The position numbers were made by a program, and so were the translations under genes. From assembly GCA_002973575.1 (NCBI GenBank), contig PVEQ01000004.1:186001-250000 (forward strand): DNA of 64,000 nucleotides, written 5' to 3'. The notes beneath the pieces are model-generated. The model saw only the letters and a list, made by a program, of their open reading frames with translations, ran no database searches and had not been told where the DNA came from. Position 1 is the stretch's first letter. Every line of letters starts with the position of its first letter. The DNA is from Sediminibacterium magnilacihabitans (GTDB lineage: Bacteria; Bacteroidota; Bacteroidia; Chitinophagales; Chitinophagaceae). Shown piece after piece: positions 38,322 through 46,407 of this stretch.

Positions 38322-38791
38322 TTTTCCTGTATCACTATTACATTCCTGCAAAAGCTTTCTTCCAGCGAAATAAAAGTTTCTGTTCTTTCAATACCCTTGA
38401 TCTTCTGCAATTCATCGTGCAACACAAAACGCAGCTGCTGGATATCTTTACAAACGATCTCTGCAAACATGCTGTAGTTACCCGTGGTGTAGTTGAGCCG
38501 CACGATCTGCGGTATTTTTTTGAGCTCTTTGGCAACAGTATCGTATAAAGAACTTTTTTCGAGGTAAATACCAATGAATGCGATCACATCGTACCCGAGG
38601 GCTTTGAGGTCAACCGATAATCTTTTACCTTTAACTATATTTAGTTCTTCCAGTTTCTTGATCCGCACATGGATGGTACCTCCCGACACGAACAGCTTCT
38701 TTCCCAGGTCGGCATAGGAAATCTCAGCATCCTCCATCATTTCCTGGATGATTTGGAAATCGAGTTTGTCAAGATTCAATTTTGAAGACAT
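38318..38791 (-). CDS. Lrp/AsnC-family transcriptional regulator
   Basis: A 157-aa regulator with an N-terminal winged helix (LDFQIIQEMMEDAEISYADLG, VSGGTIHVRIKKLEEL) and a C-terminal AsnC ligand-binding domain (about 70-150). These proteins sense amino acids and often control amino-acid or peptide metabolism; the convergent peptide-type permease may be coincidental. The upstream 38792-38966 is very AT-rich and holds no gene I can support. Confidence 0.92.
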   Translation of the reverse strand: MSSKLNLDKLDFQIIQEMMEDAEISYADLGKKLFVSGGTIHVRIKKLEELNIVKGKRLSVDLKALGYDVIAFIGIYLEKSSLYDTVAKELKKIPQIVRLNYTTGNYSMFAEIVCKDIQQLRFVLHDELQKIKGIERTETFISLEESFCRNVIVIQEN

Positions 38792-38966
38792 TTTCCTTTA
38801 TTTTTTTTGATAAAATCAATTATAATATGCAATTTATTGAATATTTTCGATAAATACAAAATATTTATTGAAATATTTGCAACAAATCAGGTATTTTATC
38901 TAACATTGTGCTGTCAAACAATGACAACCATCTTTAAACGATGGGCAAACGAGTTCTTATCAATAC

Positions 38967-39138
38967 TGTGGGGTGATGAAATCTTTGGCAGACATGCCCT
39001 CTTGTCTCGGGGGTGAGGATCACAGGATAAACGTAGTGTAGAGCCGCGCGGGTAGTAATACCCGGGCGACCAGGGTCGACCACTGAACTTTGCGCTATTG
39101 CTAACTGCCTCGTGGAGGTTCGAGCCCTCCCCCTACAG
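38967..39138 (+). ncRNA. 172-nt tRNA-like RNA with an expanded variable region; integration target of the island
   Basis: TGTGGGG (38967-38973) pairs with CCCTACA (39131-39137, one G-T wobble), with G39138 as discriminator. A short D-arm has ATG/CAT (38976-38978 with 38993-38995) and TTGGCAGA in the loop, like tRNA-Leu. The anticodon-type arm pairs CCCTC (38997-39001) with GGGGG (39009-39013) around TTGTCTC, which would read GTC. The T-arm is perfect: GGAGG-TTCGAGC-CCTCC (39114-39130). Between the anticodon and T arms lie about 100 bases closed by TGAGG/CCTCG, with an inner hairpin CGGGTA-GTAA-TACCCG. Length, pyrimidine 37 and large insert are abnormal, so this may be a degenerate class II tRNA or a distinct tRNA-like RNA. 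It is too short for a normal tmRNA and no tag frame was found. Confidence 0.5.
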
Positions 39139-39139
39139 C
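39127..39139. repeat. attL: 13-bp direct repeat CTCCCCCTACAGC
   Basis: Identical to 51540-51552. This copy is the end of the T-stem and acceptor strand of the tRNA-like RNA plus one base. A tyrosine integrase lies just inside it, which is the standard arrangement for islands that insert at tRNA 3' ends. Confidence 0.75.
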
Positions 39140-39154
39140 TTTTAACATTTTATT

Positions 39155-39187
39155 AACGCTGTAAATCAATGATTTACAGCGTTTTTT
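39155..39187 (+). terminator. Strong terminator after the tRNA-like RNA (attL side)
   Basis: AACGCTGTAAATC (39155-39167) pairs perfectly with GATTTACAGCGTT (39171-39183) around an AAT loop and is followed by a T run (39182-39187). It lies inside the island and probably replaces the original chromosomal terminator, which would be the one now at 51562-51602. Confidence 0.85.
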
Positions 39188-39305
39188 GTTTCTGGGGGTT
39201 AGTATGGGGTACAAACTCATCTAACTGAGGAATCTTCATACTTTCAAACTTGACAGCGCGTACCTTACTGCAAATACCCTTCTTAGACATAACCTATCGC
39301 TTTGA

Positions 39306-39689
39306 TTACCTTTGTATAACAACAATCATGCGCGAATTCCCTATATCGAACCGCCCTAGAACTTTGTGAGCTCTATGGATGCGCCTCCTCTGGAATATGT
39401 CATCTAGCATTTGTCTAAATCTTTCGCGTGTCGGCCATCTTCCACTATTTGCACTAATATGTTCATGAAGAGCATCATCAATTTTCTTGGACGCGCAGGC
39501 TAGTAGCTCATTAAACATGGCACTATTCTCGCCGTCTGGTCTCATACGTTGATTTTTGAAATCCCAATCATTTGGAATTACTTTATACGGCAGGTAATAT
39601 TTATATACCATGTAATCATGGCTTACATTAGCACATATTGCAGTGGAACTGCAGGACTTAGATCTTTTTAAATAGAGCCTCACATTCAT
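39306..39689 (-). pseudogene. N-terminal fragment of a tyrosine integrase
   Basis: A 127-aa frame whose first 110 residues align with the start of the neighbouring integrase: MNVRLYLKRS against MTVKFYLKRP, YMVYKYYL against RVCYKYYL, IPNDWDFKNQRM against HPVNWDFRAQRV. This is the arm-site DNA-binding region. The core-binding and catalytic domains are absent. It is most simply the relic of a second integrase, but the frame is intact, so an expressed arm-binding protein that affects excision is possible. The identity between the two copies is modest, so they come from different elements rather than a recent duplication. Confidence 0.6.
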
Positions 39690-39738
39690 AGCTTTATTTT
39701 TATTGAAGCAAAGCTCGAATCATGTATTCATACTGCAA

Positions 39739-39765
39739 GGAGTAGGGCAAAATTTGCCCTACTCC
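39739..39765 (-). terminator. Hairpin after the integrase gene
   Basis: GGAGTAGGGCAAA and TTTGCCCTACTCC form a perfect palindrome around a single central A (39739-39765), 18 bases past the integrase stop. There is no T run in the minus direction, so it is a terminator-like hairpin or mRNA-end structure rather than a classic terminator. Confidence 0.5.
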
Positions 39766-39783
39766 CCAATCGTCAATTTAATT

Positions 39784-41094
39784 TCATGGCTCTGGTCGTT
39801 GTAAACGACGTTCTGATCTCTCCTTCCATTTTCTTGCCACATTCTCGGCATTGTCACTTGATGATATCCGTACATATTTATAAAAAGACTTGTCAGTTTT
39901 ATGGCCTGTAATTGCTCGAATTTCGGCCGAGTGTAAATCCCTCGCCAGGTATTCGTTAGTAGCAAAAGATCTTCGTGCAGTATGAGACGTTACAAATTCA
40001 TACTTTGACTTTAGTATTAAGATTTTGCTACCCGCAACAAATTTTGTAATCGATACTTCCTTGCGCAGAGGCTCACACATTGAGCAAATTTCTTTCAGAT
40101 ATTGATTGAATTTTTGGCTGGAAATTGCATGTGGAAATGCTCCTCCATACTTTTCGATAATAAGTTGAACCTCACTCTTTAGAGGGACATGAACAACATC
40201 GCCCGTTTTGATTTGAGTTACTATCAAAATATTACTATTAACAGCTTCGATTGACAATTTAGAAAGATCTGATAACCGCAAGCCGGTATAACAGCCTATT
40301 AAAAACAGATCACGAACACACTCTAGTCTTTTACAATCTGAAAGATCAAGTTTGGAGAGCACTCCGATTTCAGTTTCTGTAAGATAAACCGCATCGGTTT
40401 CGGTGAATGGTGCTCGGAATTTTCGGTGTGTGAATGTCATGTTCGTTGTATACCCGAATTCGACTGCTTCACGCATGATCACCTTTATGTTGGTTATAAG
40501 TTTTCCGATCGTATTAACACTTACCATTTTTATTTTTGTCATGTAGTCAATAAATCCATAATAAAATTTCATATCAATAGTATCGAAATCAAGGGGCCGC
40601 CGATATACCTTTTCAAATGCACGTAGATGATTGAAAAGATTTCGCATATTACTGACTGTCGTTCGAGCCAGTGGAGTATTTTTTTGTGTATGCAACCTAC
40701 TACCTGATTCCATCCGAAGTAGCAAATTTTGAAAGAATCCCCAAAATGTTCGTTGAAAATCTTCTTTATTCTTAATAGAGCTTCGTTTATTAAAAACTTC
40801 GTCTAGGATAATTCGAAAAGAATGCGGAGGAGGACAATGACCGCAGTGCTTATTCTGATATAAATAAAACGACTCTATAATTTTCCAGGAGACATTTTCT
40901 AATCTTTGATTAATTTCTAATGTTCCAGTTCTCTTAGTGTTGATTTTGACTCGTTGTGCTCTGAAATCCCAGTTTACAGGATGAACCTTTTCCATTAAAT
41001 AGTACTTATAGCATACTCTGTTATGGCTAAACTGAGCGTAAATGACCGACTCGCGAGGATTGCTAGGTCTTTTTAAATAGAATTTTACTGTCAT
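39784..41094 (-). CDS. Tyrosine recombinase (integrase) of the island
   Basis: A 436-aa phage-type integrase of the Bacteroidota mobile-element family: N-terminal arm-binding domain (about 1-115), core-binding SAM-like domain (about 140-235) and catalytic domain (about 245-425). Catalytic residues are visible: Arg in GCYTGLRLSDL, His and Arg in SHTARRSFATN, His in ITGHKTD, and the likely nucleophile Tyr in SFYKYV. It is expected to recombine the 13-bp core sites at the ends of the island. It is transcribed toward attL. Confidence 0.95.
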   Translation of the reverse strand: MTVKFYLKRPSNPRESVIYAQFSHNRVCYKYYLMEKVHPVNWDFRAQRVKINTKRTGTLEINQRLENVSWKIIESFYLYQNKHCGHCPPPHSFRIILDEVFNKRSSIKNKEDFQRTFWGFFQNLLLRMESGSRLHTQKNTPLARTTVSNMRNLFNHLRAFEKVYRRPLDFDTIDMKFYYGFIDYMTKIKMVSVNTIGKLITNIKVIMREAVEFGYTTNMTFTHRKFRAPFTETDAVYLTETEIGVLSKLDLSDCKRLECVRDLFLIGCYTGLRLSDLSKLSIEAVNSNILIVTQIKTGDVVHVPLKSEVQLIIEKYGGAFPHAISSQKFNQYLKEICSMCEPLRKEVSITKFVAGSKILILKSKYEFVTSHTARRSFATNEYLARDLHSAEIRAITGHKTDKSFYKYVRISSSDNAENVARKWKERSERRLQRPEP

Positions 41095-41390
41095 GGTTTC
41101 ATTTTTTTAATGATACCATGCATTAGTGAAATCCTAAAACGTATTGCCTTGCCACAGTTAATGCCACCAGGTAATCAGCTGGACTTCCAATAAGTTATAA
41201 AATTAAATGATCATCGTCAAGGGGTTTTTGTCGACAGTTCCGGAAATCGTTCATTTATTTGCTTAATATATGTTCAAATACGGTCAGGTTCTTGCGTTTT
41301 TGAGCAATAGGAATTACTTTGCAATCCCCCTACGACCCACTTCGGGTTTCCTGTATACAAACCCTTGTAAATCAAAACCAAACCTGATTT

Positions 41391-43955
41391 ATGGAAGAAC
41401 AAAATTTGAAAAATTCTATCATTTCTTGGCTTCGCGGCTTTCCCTACTGGATGCAGTATTCTGGCAATGAAATTCTGGAAGGGGACGAACTTTCCGATGA
41501 GATGCTGGAAACAACGTATCTTTTCTTTTTACAGGATGCAGGCCTGATAGATTCTGCCGGCGAACGCGATGAAATTGTATTTGCGGAGGAATCCGAAGAA
41601 ATAGATCATTCAGACAGTCTTAAGATCACAGAAATTAAGGGGATTACTAATGTAAATGCACTGCTAGCCGATCAACTCATTAACATCAGTGATCAACTTA
41701 CTATTGTTTATGGTGGAAATGGAACCGGTAAGTCTGGTTATACCCGAATGTTGAACAATGCATTCAAAGGCCGCGGCGATAAAGAGATATTATCCAATGT
41801 ATTCGAACGTACCCCCAACCTGATCGCTTCCTGTATTTTTACTTTTCAGGGCGCAGATGCATCCTTTGAGCTGAAGTTCCCAGACGATAAAGGTCATGAT
41901 GCTTTTACGCGTTTTTCAATTTTTGACACCCAGTGTATCAAGGTGCATCTGGAACAGGAAAACGGCCTTTTGATTACACCCGTCGGTTTTGATTTTTTTA
42001 ATAAGCTCATTATTTTATACCAGACTTTGGAACAGAAACTCAACGCTGCGATTCAAATAAAAAGAGGGCGCAATGATTTCATTCCATTATTTCAGCATCA
42101 AAATGTGATTCAAGAACTAATCCATTCGCTTAGTGAGCATACAAATCTTGATCAACTCAAAGAGCTTGCGGATTATTCTGAGGAAGATGCAAAGCAAGTG
42201 AACGAGCTTACGCGCAAAAAAGGTGAATTGCTGGCGCTGAATATTCCGCAACGTATAAGAGAATATCAGGCATTGCTAAATGCAGTTGACGCTCTCAAAC
42301 AAAACCTCGCAGCATACATAGACATTTTCTCAGAAGAAAGTATTACAACTATCAGAAGAACCACTATCTCTTATAAACATTTTTCTGCGCTGTCTAAGCA
42401 ACAAGGAATAGATAGCCTAAAGGATTATCCGATAGCCGAGGTAGGATCTGACCCATGGCTGGCTTTTGTAGGCGCTGCAAGGAAGTACGCGGAAAATATC
42501 GGAGTAGCCGGCAACGGAGAAGAAAAAATGGAAAACTGCGTATTCTGTTTACAACCTTTAACAGCTAAGGAAGAAAACTTGGTAAATGCCTACTGGCAGT
42601 TTTTGCAAAGCGATGCACAAAAGCAGGCGACAGCATTAGAACAACAACTTTCACGTGATAGAAAGCGTGTAAATGATTTAAGACCGGTGGTTTTTGATGA
42701 AACCATAGCCTTGTATCAGTATATGAGCATGGGTCATGAGGAACTTACACAGACATGGAAATCGATAGTGGCTTCACTGGAAATAGAAAAACAAAATCTG
42801 CTCAATTCGATTAGCGAATTAAATGAAGACTGTGAAGTGCAGCAGATCAACCACACGACAGAAGAATTTGCTGTAGTCTCGGGGACTATACAGGCTGCCA
42901 TCGAGGCCTTAAGTGTAAAGAATCCTGCTGCGGAGATCGAACAAATTGATCGTGAGATACAGTTCCTAGCAGATAAAAATCTATTATATAAGCTGCATGA
43001 TCAAATTGTGGTATTTGTCAATGATCAGATCTGGGCGGCGGAGGCAGCAAGGAAATTAGGTGCGTTCAGGACCAATGGAATAACAACGAAACAAGGCGAA
43101 CTATTTTCTCAACACATTACTACCAGGTATACGAATATTTTCAATGTAGAGTGTCTCAAACTCAAAGCACCTACCAGTGTTGTTATATCGCAACGAAACG
43201 CCAAAGGTCAAACGCTTCGAAGACTCCAGGTGGCAAACAATATTGCGAGTAAAATCTTGAGTGAAGGAGAGCAAAGAGCGATCACTCTTGCCGATTTCTT
43301 AACTGAAATGCAACTCAATCCCAGAAACCGGGGAATCATTTTTGATGATCCGGTAACTTCCCTAGATCACCAACGAAGAGATCTGATTGCAAAAAGGCTT
43401 GCAGAGGAGGCAAAAAAACGTCAGGTAATTGTCTTCACACATGACATCGCGCTGCTTTTGCAATTACAGTATTACGCTGAACAGATCGATGGACTATCTG
43501 TTTCAGTAACCAGTATGCGTAAGCAGGGAGATAAGGTCGGTATTATTCATCCAACTCTTCCGTGGGTTGCGCAAAAGATCACGGCAAGGATCGGCTATCT
43601 GAAAACAGGACTGGTAAAATTGGAAAAAATTGAAAGGGAACAGACCGAAGATGAATACATCAGCGCCGCCAAATCCTGGTATGGAATGCTCCGAGAGGCA
43701 TGGGAGCGTGCCGTGGAAGAAAGACTATTTAAGGGTGTGATAGAAAGATTTGGTTACAGCGTGCAGACCAACCGATTGAAAAAGGTGGCTATCACTAACC
43801 AGATGCTTGATGACATCGAAAAGGGTATGACTGAATCTTCGAAATGGGTACATGACGCTGCTGCAGGACTCAATCCAACAATTCCTGATTCGAATAAAGC
43901 AAAGGTAGACCTTGCCTCGTTTGAAGCATTTGCACAAAGCTGCCCTGCAGCATAG
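41391..43955 (+). CDS. RloC/PrrC-like ATPase with putative anticodon nuclease domain and zinc hook
   Basis: An 854-aa SMC/Rad50-like protein of the AAA_13 (COG4694) group. In order: small N-terminal domain (1-85), Walker A GGNGTGKS (108-115), coiled coil with a CVFC zinc-hook motif at 383-386, second coil, ABC signature LSEGEQ (623-628), Walker B IIFDDP (649-654), THD switch (683-685) and a C-terminal domain with Arg768-x3-Glu772 and a later His821 (KWVHDAA). PrrC uses an Arg-x3-Glu plus His triad to cut tRNA anticodon loops, and RloC combines that with a zinc hook, so DNA-damage- or phage-triggered tRNA cleavage is the likely action. The triad assignment is by spacing only. Operon with the next gene, 30 bases apart. 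Confidence 0.8.
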   Translation: MEEQNLKNSIISWLRGFPYWMQYSGNEILEGDELSDEMLETTYLFFLQDAGLIDSAGERDEIVFAEESEEIDHSDSLKITEIKGITNVNALLADQLINISDQLTIVYGGNGTGKSGYTRMLNNAFKGRGDKEILSNVFERTPNLIASCIFTFQGADASFELKFPDDKGHDAFTRFSIFDTQCIKVHLEQENGLLITPVGFDFFNKLIILYQTLEQKLNAAIQIKRGRNDFIPLFQHQNVIQELIHSLSEHTNLDQLKELADYSEEDAKQVNELTRKKGELLALNIPQRIREYQALLNAVDALKQNLAAYIDIFSEESITTIRRTTISYKHFSALSKQQGIDSLKDYPIAEVGSDPWLAFVGAARKYAENIGVAGNGEEKMENCVFCLQPLTAKEENLVNAYWQFLQSDAQKQATALEQQLSRDRKRVNDLRPVVFDETIALYQYMSMGHEELTQTWKSIVASLEIEKQNLLNSISELNEDCEVQQINHTTEEFAVVSGTIQAAIEALSVKNPAAEIEQIDREIQFLADKNLLYKLHDQIVVFVNDQIWAAEAARKLGAFRTNGITTKQGELFSQHITTRYTNIFNVECLKLKAPTSVVISQRNAKGQTLRRLQVANNIASKILSEGEQRAITLADFLTEMQLNPRNRGIIFDDPVTSLDHQRRDLIAKRLAEEAKKRQVIVFTHDIALLLQLQYYAEQIDGLSVSVTSMRKQGDKVGIIHPTLPWVAQKITARIGYLKTGLVKLEKIEREQTEDEYISAAKSWYGMLREAWERAVEERLFKGVIERFGYSVQTNRLKKVAITNQMLDDIEKGMTESSKWVHDAAAGLNPTIPDSNKAKVDLASFEAFAQSCPAA

Positions 43956-43985
43956 GAGTAAAACAGCGACCACAAAAACACAACT

Positions 43986-46250
43986 ATGTTTGAGCTACAT
44001 AAACTAGGATGGAACGGGTTTCAACATTTGTGTCTTACTATTCTACGGGAAATATTGGGGCAGACTGTGCAATCGTATCTTGATACAAAAGATGCCGGTA
44101 AAGACGGGGCATTCACGGGAATATGGAAGCAAGCGGACAACGGCGATCTACAAGGAAAATTTGTTTTCCAATGCAAGTTTACGGCCAAGAGAGATTATAA
44201 TCTTTCGATTGCCGATCTAAAGGATGAAATAAAAAAAGTAAAAAAGTTGACGGAAAAGGGTGAGTGTGATTGCTACATCCTGCTGACGAACGCCGGAATT
44301 TCAGGCGAGCTGGATTCAAAGATCAAAGAATCACTAGAGGCAATCGGGATCTCGCAATACAGATCTTTTGGACACAACTGGCTGAACCAACAAATACAGC
44401 AAAATAAAAAGTTGCGTATGCTGGTTCCCCGCGTGTATGGACTTGGAGACCTATCACAAATTCTTGACTCTCGTGCGTATGACCAGGCTAAAGCTGTGCT
44501 TGAATCGGTAAAAGATGAACTTTCAAAAGTGGTCATGACAGGAGCTTATCATAAGGCAGCGGAGGCCTTAAATAATCATGGATTCGTCCTGATCATCGGT
44601 GAACCTGCAGCGGGTAAAACAACGATCGCCACTTTGCTCGCCATGGGCGCCTTGGATAATTGGGGTGCTGAGACAATCAAGGTTGCAGAGGCAGATAAAA
44701 TGGTTGAGAGATGGAATGTGCATGAGAAACAGTTTTTCTGGATCGATGATGCTTTTGGGGTGACGCAATACGAAAAGCCGTTGGCAACGCAATGGAATCA
44801 TGCACTAGCGCAGGTAAAAGCGATGATCAAAACCGGAAGTAAGATTGTTCTTACTTCACGTGATTATATTTACGCCCGTGCAAGAAAAGATTTAAAAGAA
44901 AGTGCTTTTCCGCTGCTGCTAGAAACCAAAGTGGTCATTGATGTACATGAGCTTACGGAAGCTGAAAGAAAGCAAATACTGTACAACCATCTAAAGCTCG
45001 GAAGACAGACACAGGAGTTTAAGAAGAAGATTAAACCCTTTTTAGAACCGGCTTCCAACCTACCCAAATTTGTGCCTGAATCGGCCCGTCGTATTTCCGA
45101 TCCGGCATTCACAAACAACTTAAGCCTTACCGAACATGGGATCAGTCAATTTATCGAACATCCCAAGGAAATGCTGCTGGATATTTTGCGGGGCTTGCAT
45201 ACGGATCAACTGGCAGCGCTGGCTTTAATCTACATGCGCAATGACAAACTGGAAAGTCCCGTGAGCGCAAATAATCCGGAACTAGAAGCGATTGAGCGAA
45301 TCGGAAGCACTCAGGGTGCGTGCTTGGAAGCTCTTGTAGATATGCAGGGCAGTCTCGTGCAGCTGCTAGAATTAGAAGCTGGAAATGTTTGGAAATTTAA
45401 GCATCCTACCATCGGGGATGCATTTGCAGACCTGCTGATTTCCAATGCCGAACTAATCGGAATCTATTTGTTGGGCTCGAAAATAGAGAGTCTTTTCTAC
45501 CAGATTACTTGCGGCAATGTAGGTCTCATTGGAGCTATCGTAGTACCGGAATCCCTTTTTTCATTAATTATCGATAGACTTTCTTCTTACAACCGCGCAG
45601 CGAATTTCAAGAACGAGTCTTATGCAGTATTTCATGCGCGTTGGAATTCTGACAGGTTTCTGGCTTACAGGTGTTCTAAAAAATTCCTGAACCAGTACAT
45701 ACAACGAAATCCTGATTTGACATCCCGATTGGAGAAGCCGGAACTTTATCTAGAGCATAAACCTTCTGTATCACTAGCAATAACTTTGATCCGAGAAGGG
45801 TTGTTTCCACCGGAGGCTCGAAAGAAATTTATTGATACGATTATTGGATACACAGTGGAAGGTTACGATTTTTTCTTGCTTCAAAATGAAGAGTTGATCG
45901 GAATATTGATCGATGAGGAAAAAGAATCATTATTTGAGAATATTAAACTGTCGTTCATCCCGAATCTCGAACAAATAAGGCGCAGGTGGGAGTCTGAAAG
46001 AAACATGGAAGATACAGCAGAAGAATACCTAGAACCCTTCACCAGTACTATGATATTACTAAGGGAGCATTTTCAGGGGGCTTCAGATTTGCAGGCTGTT
46101 TTTTCAGCCCAGCTCACAAAAGCTGAGCAATGGATTGAGGAACAGGAAGAACCACCCGTGGAGCGCAAACCACGCGACAGGTATGAGAATCTGCAGCAGT
46201 CGCAAAACTTTGAAATAAAGCGTAGCATTTTTGACGATGTGGATGAGTAA
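43986..46250 (+). CDS. Mrr-type nuclease fused to a STAND NTPase (nSTAND3-like)
   Basis: A 754-aa protein. The N-terminus (about 1-130) is a PD-(D/E)xK nuclease of the Mrr kind: conserved first helix GWNGFQHLCLTIL, Asp40 in GKDG, and Gln62-x-Lys64 in FQCKF. The centre is a STAND-type P-loop NTPase with Walker A GEPAAGKTT (205-213) and Walker B FFWIDDAFG (250-258), followed by VLTSRDYIYARAR (sensor) and a winged-helix-like part. The last 350 residues are helical and may sense a trigger. The plan (nuclease, NTPase switch, sensor) matches anti-phage STAND proteins, but it is much shorter than Avs proteins. Second gene of the operon. Confidence 0.75.
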   Translation: MFELHKLGWNGFQHLCLTILREILGQTVQSYLDTKDAGKDGAFTGIWKQADNGDLQGKFVFQCKFTAKRDYNLSIADLKDEIKKVKKLTEKGECDCYILLTNAGISGELDSKIKESLEAIGISQYRSFGHNWLNQQIQQNKKLRMLVPRVYGLGDLSQILDSRAYDQAKAVLESVKDELSKVVMTGAYHKAAEALNNHGFVLIIGEPAAGKTTIATLLAMGALDNWGAETIKVAEADKMVERWNVHEKQFFWIDDAFGVTQYEKPLATQWNHALAQVKAMIKTGSKIVLTSRDYIYARARKDLKESAFPLLLETKVVIDVHELTEAERKQILYNHLKLGRQTQEFKKKIKPFLEPASNLPKFVPESARRISDPAFTNNLSLTEHGISQFIEHPKEMLLDILRGLHTDQLAALALIYMRNDKLESPVSANNPELEAIERIGSTQGACLEALVDMQGSLVQLLELEAGNVWKFKHPTIGDAFADLLISNAELIGIYLLGSKIESLFYQITCGNVGLIGAIVVPESLFSLIIDRLSSYNRAANFKNESYAVFHARWNSDRFLAYRCSKKFLNQYIQRNPDLTSRLEKPELYLEHKPSVSLAITLIREGLFPPEARKKFIDTIIGYTVEGYDFFLLQNEELIGILIDEEKESLFENIKLSFIPNLEQIRRRWESERNMEDTAEEYLEPFTSTMILLREHFQGASDLQAVFSAQLTKAEQWIEEQEEPPVERKPRDRYENLQQSQNFEIKRSIFDDVDE

Positions 46251-46407
46251 GGTGTACTATCTCTATGAAGGAAGATTTCAATTCTTTAAATGATAAGGAA
46301 ATTCTTAAAGTGTTTTATCCCGATGCCTCGCGTAATGCACGAGATCTGCAGTTGGGACCTGTTCTTGCTCATATCCCATAGGTTATATACTCGACGTTTG
46401 GAAATGA

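Noticed and set aside
38967..39138. tmRNA (ssrA) as identity of the integration-target RNA
   Set aside because: The RNA between the paired ends is only 172 nt, with no recognisable tag-peptide frame or tmRNA 5' sequence; a Leu-like D-arm and an anticodon-like arm fit a tRNA-like molecule better.
39307..39314. TACCTTTG on the plus strand at the end of the integrase fragment
   Set aside because: It would drive only a 13-codon frame and antisense of the fragment; no -33 element at the right distance.
46265..46381. 38-codon frame (MKEDFNSLNDKEILKVFYPD...) between the Mrr-STAND and IetS genes
   Set aside because: No conserved features, no overlap or coupling with neighbours and low complexity; could be chance in a 157-base gap.
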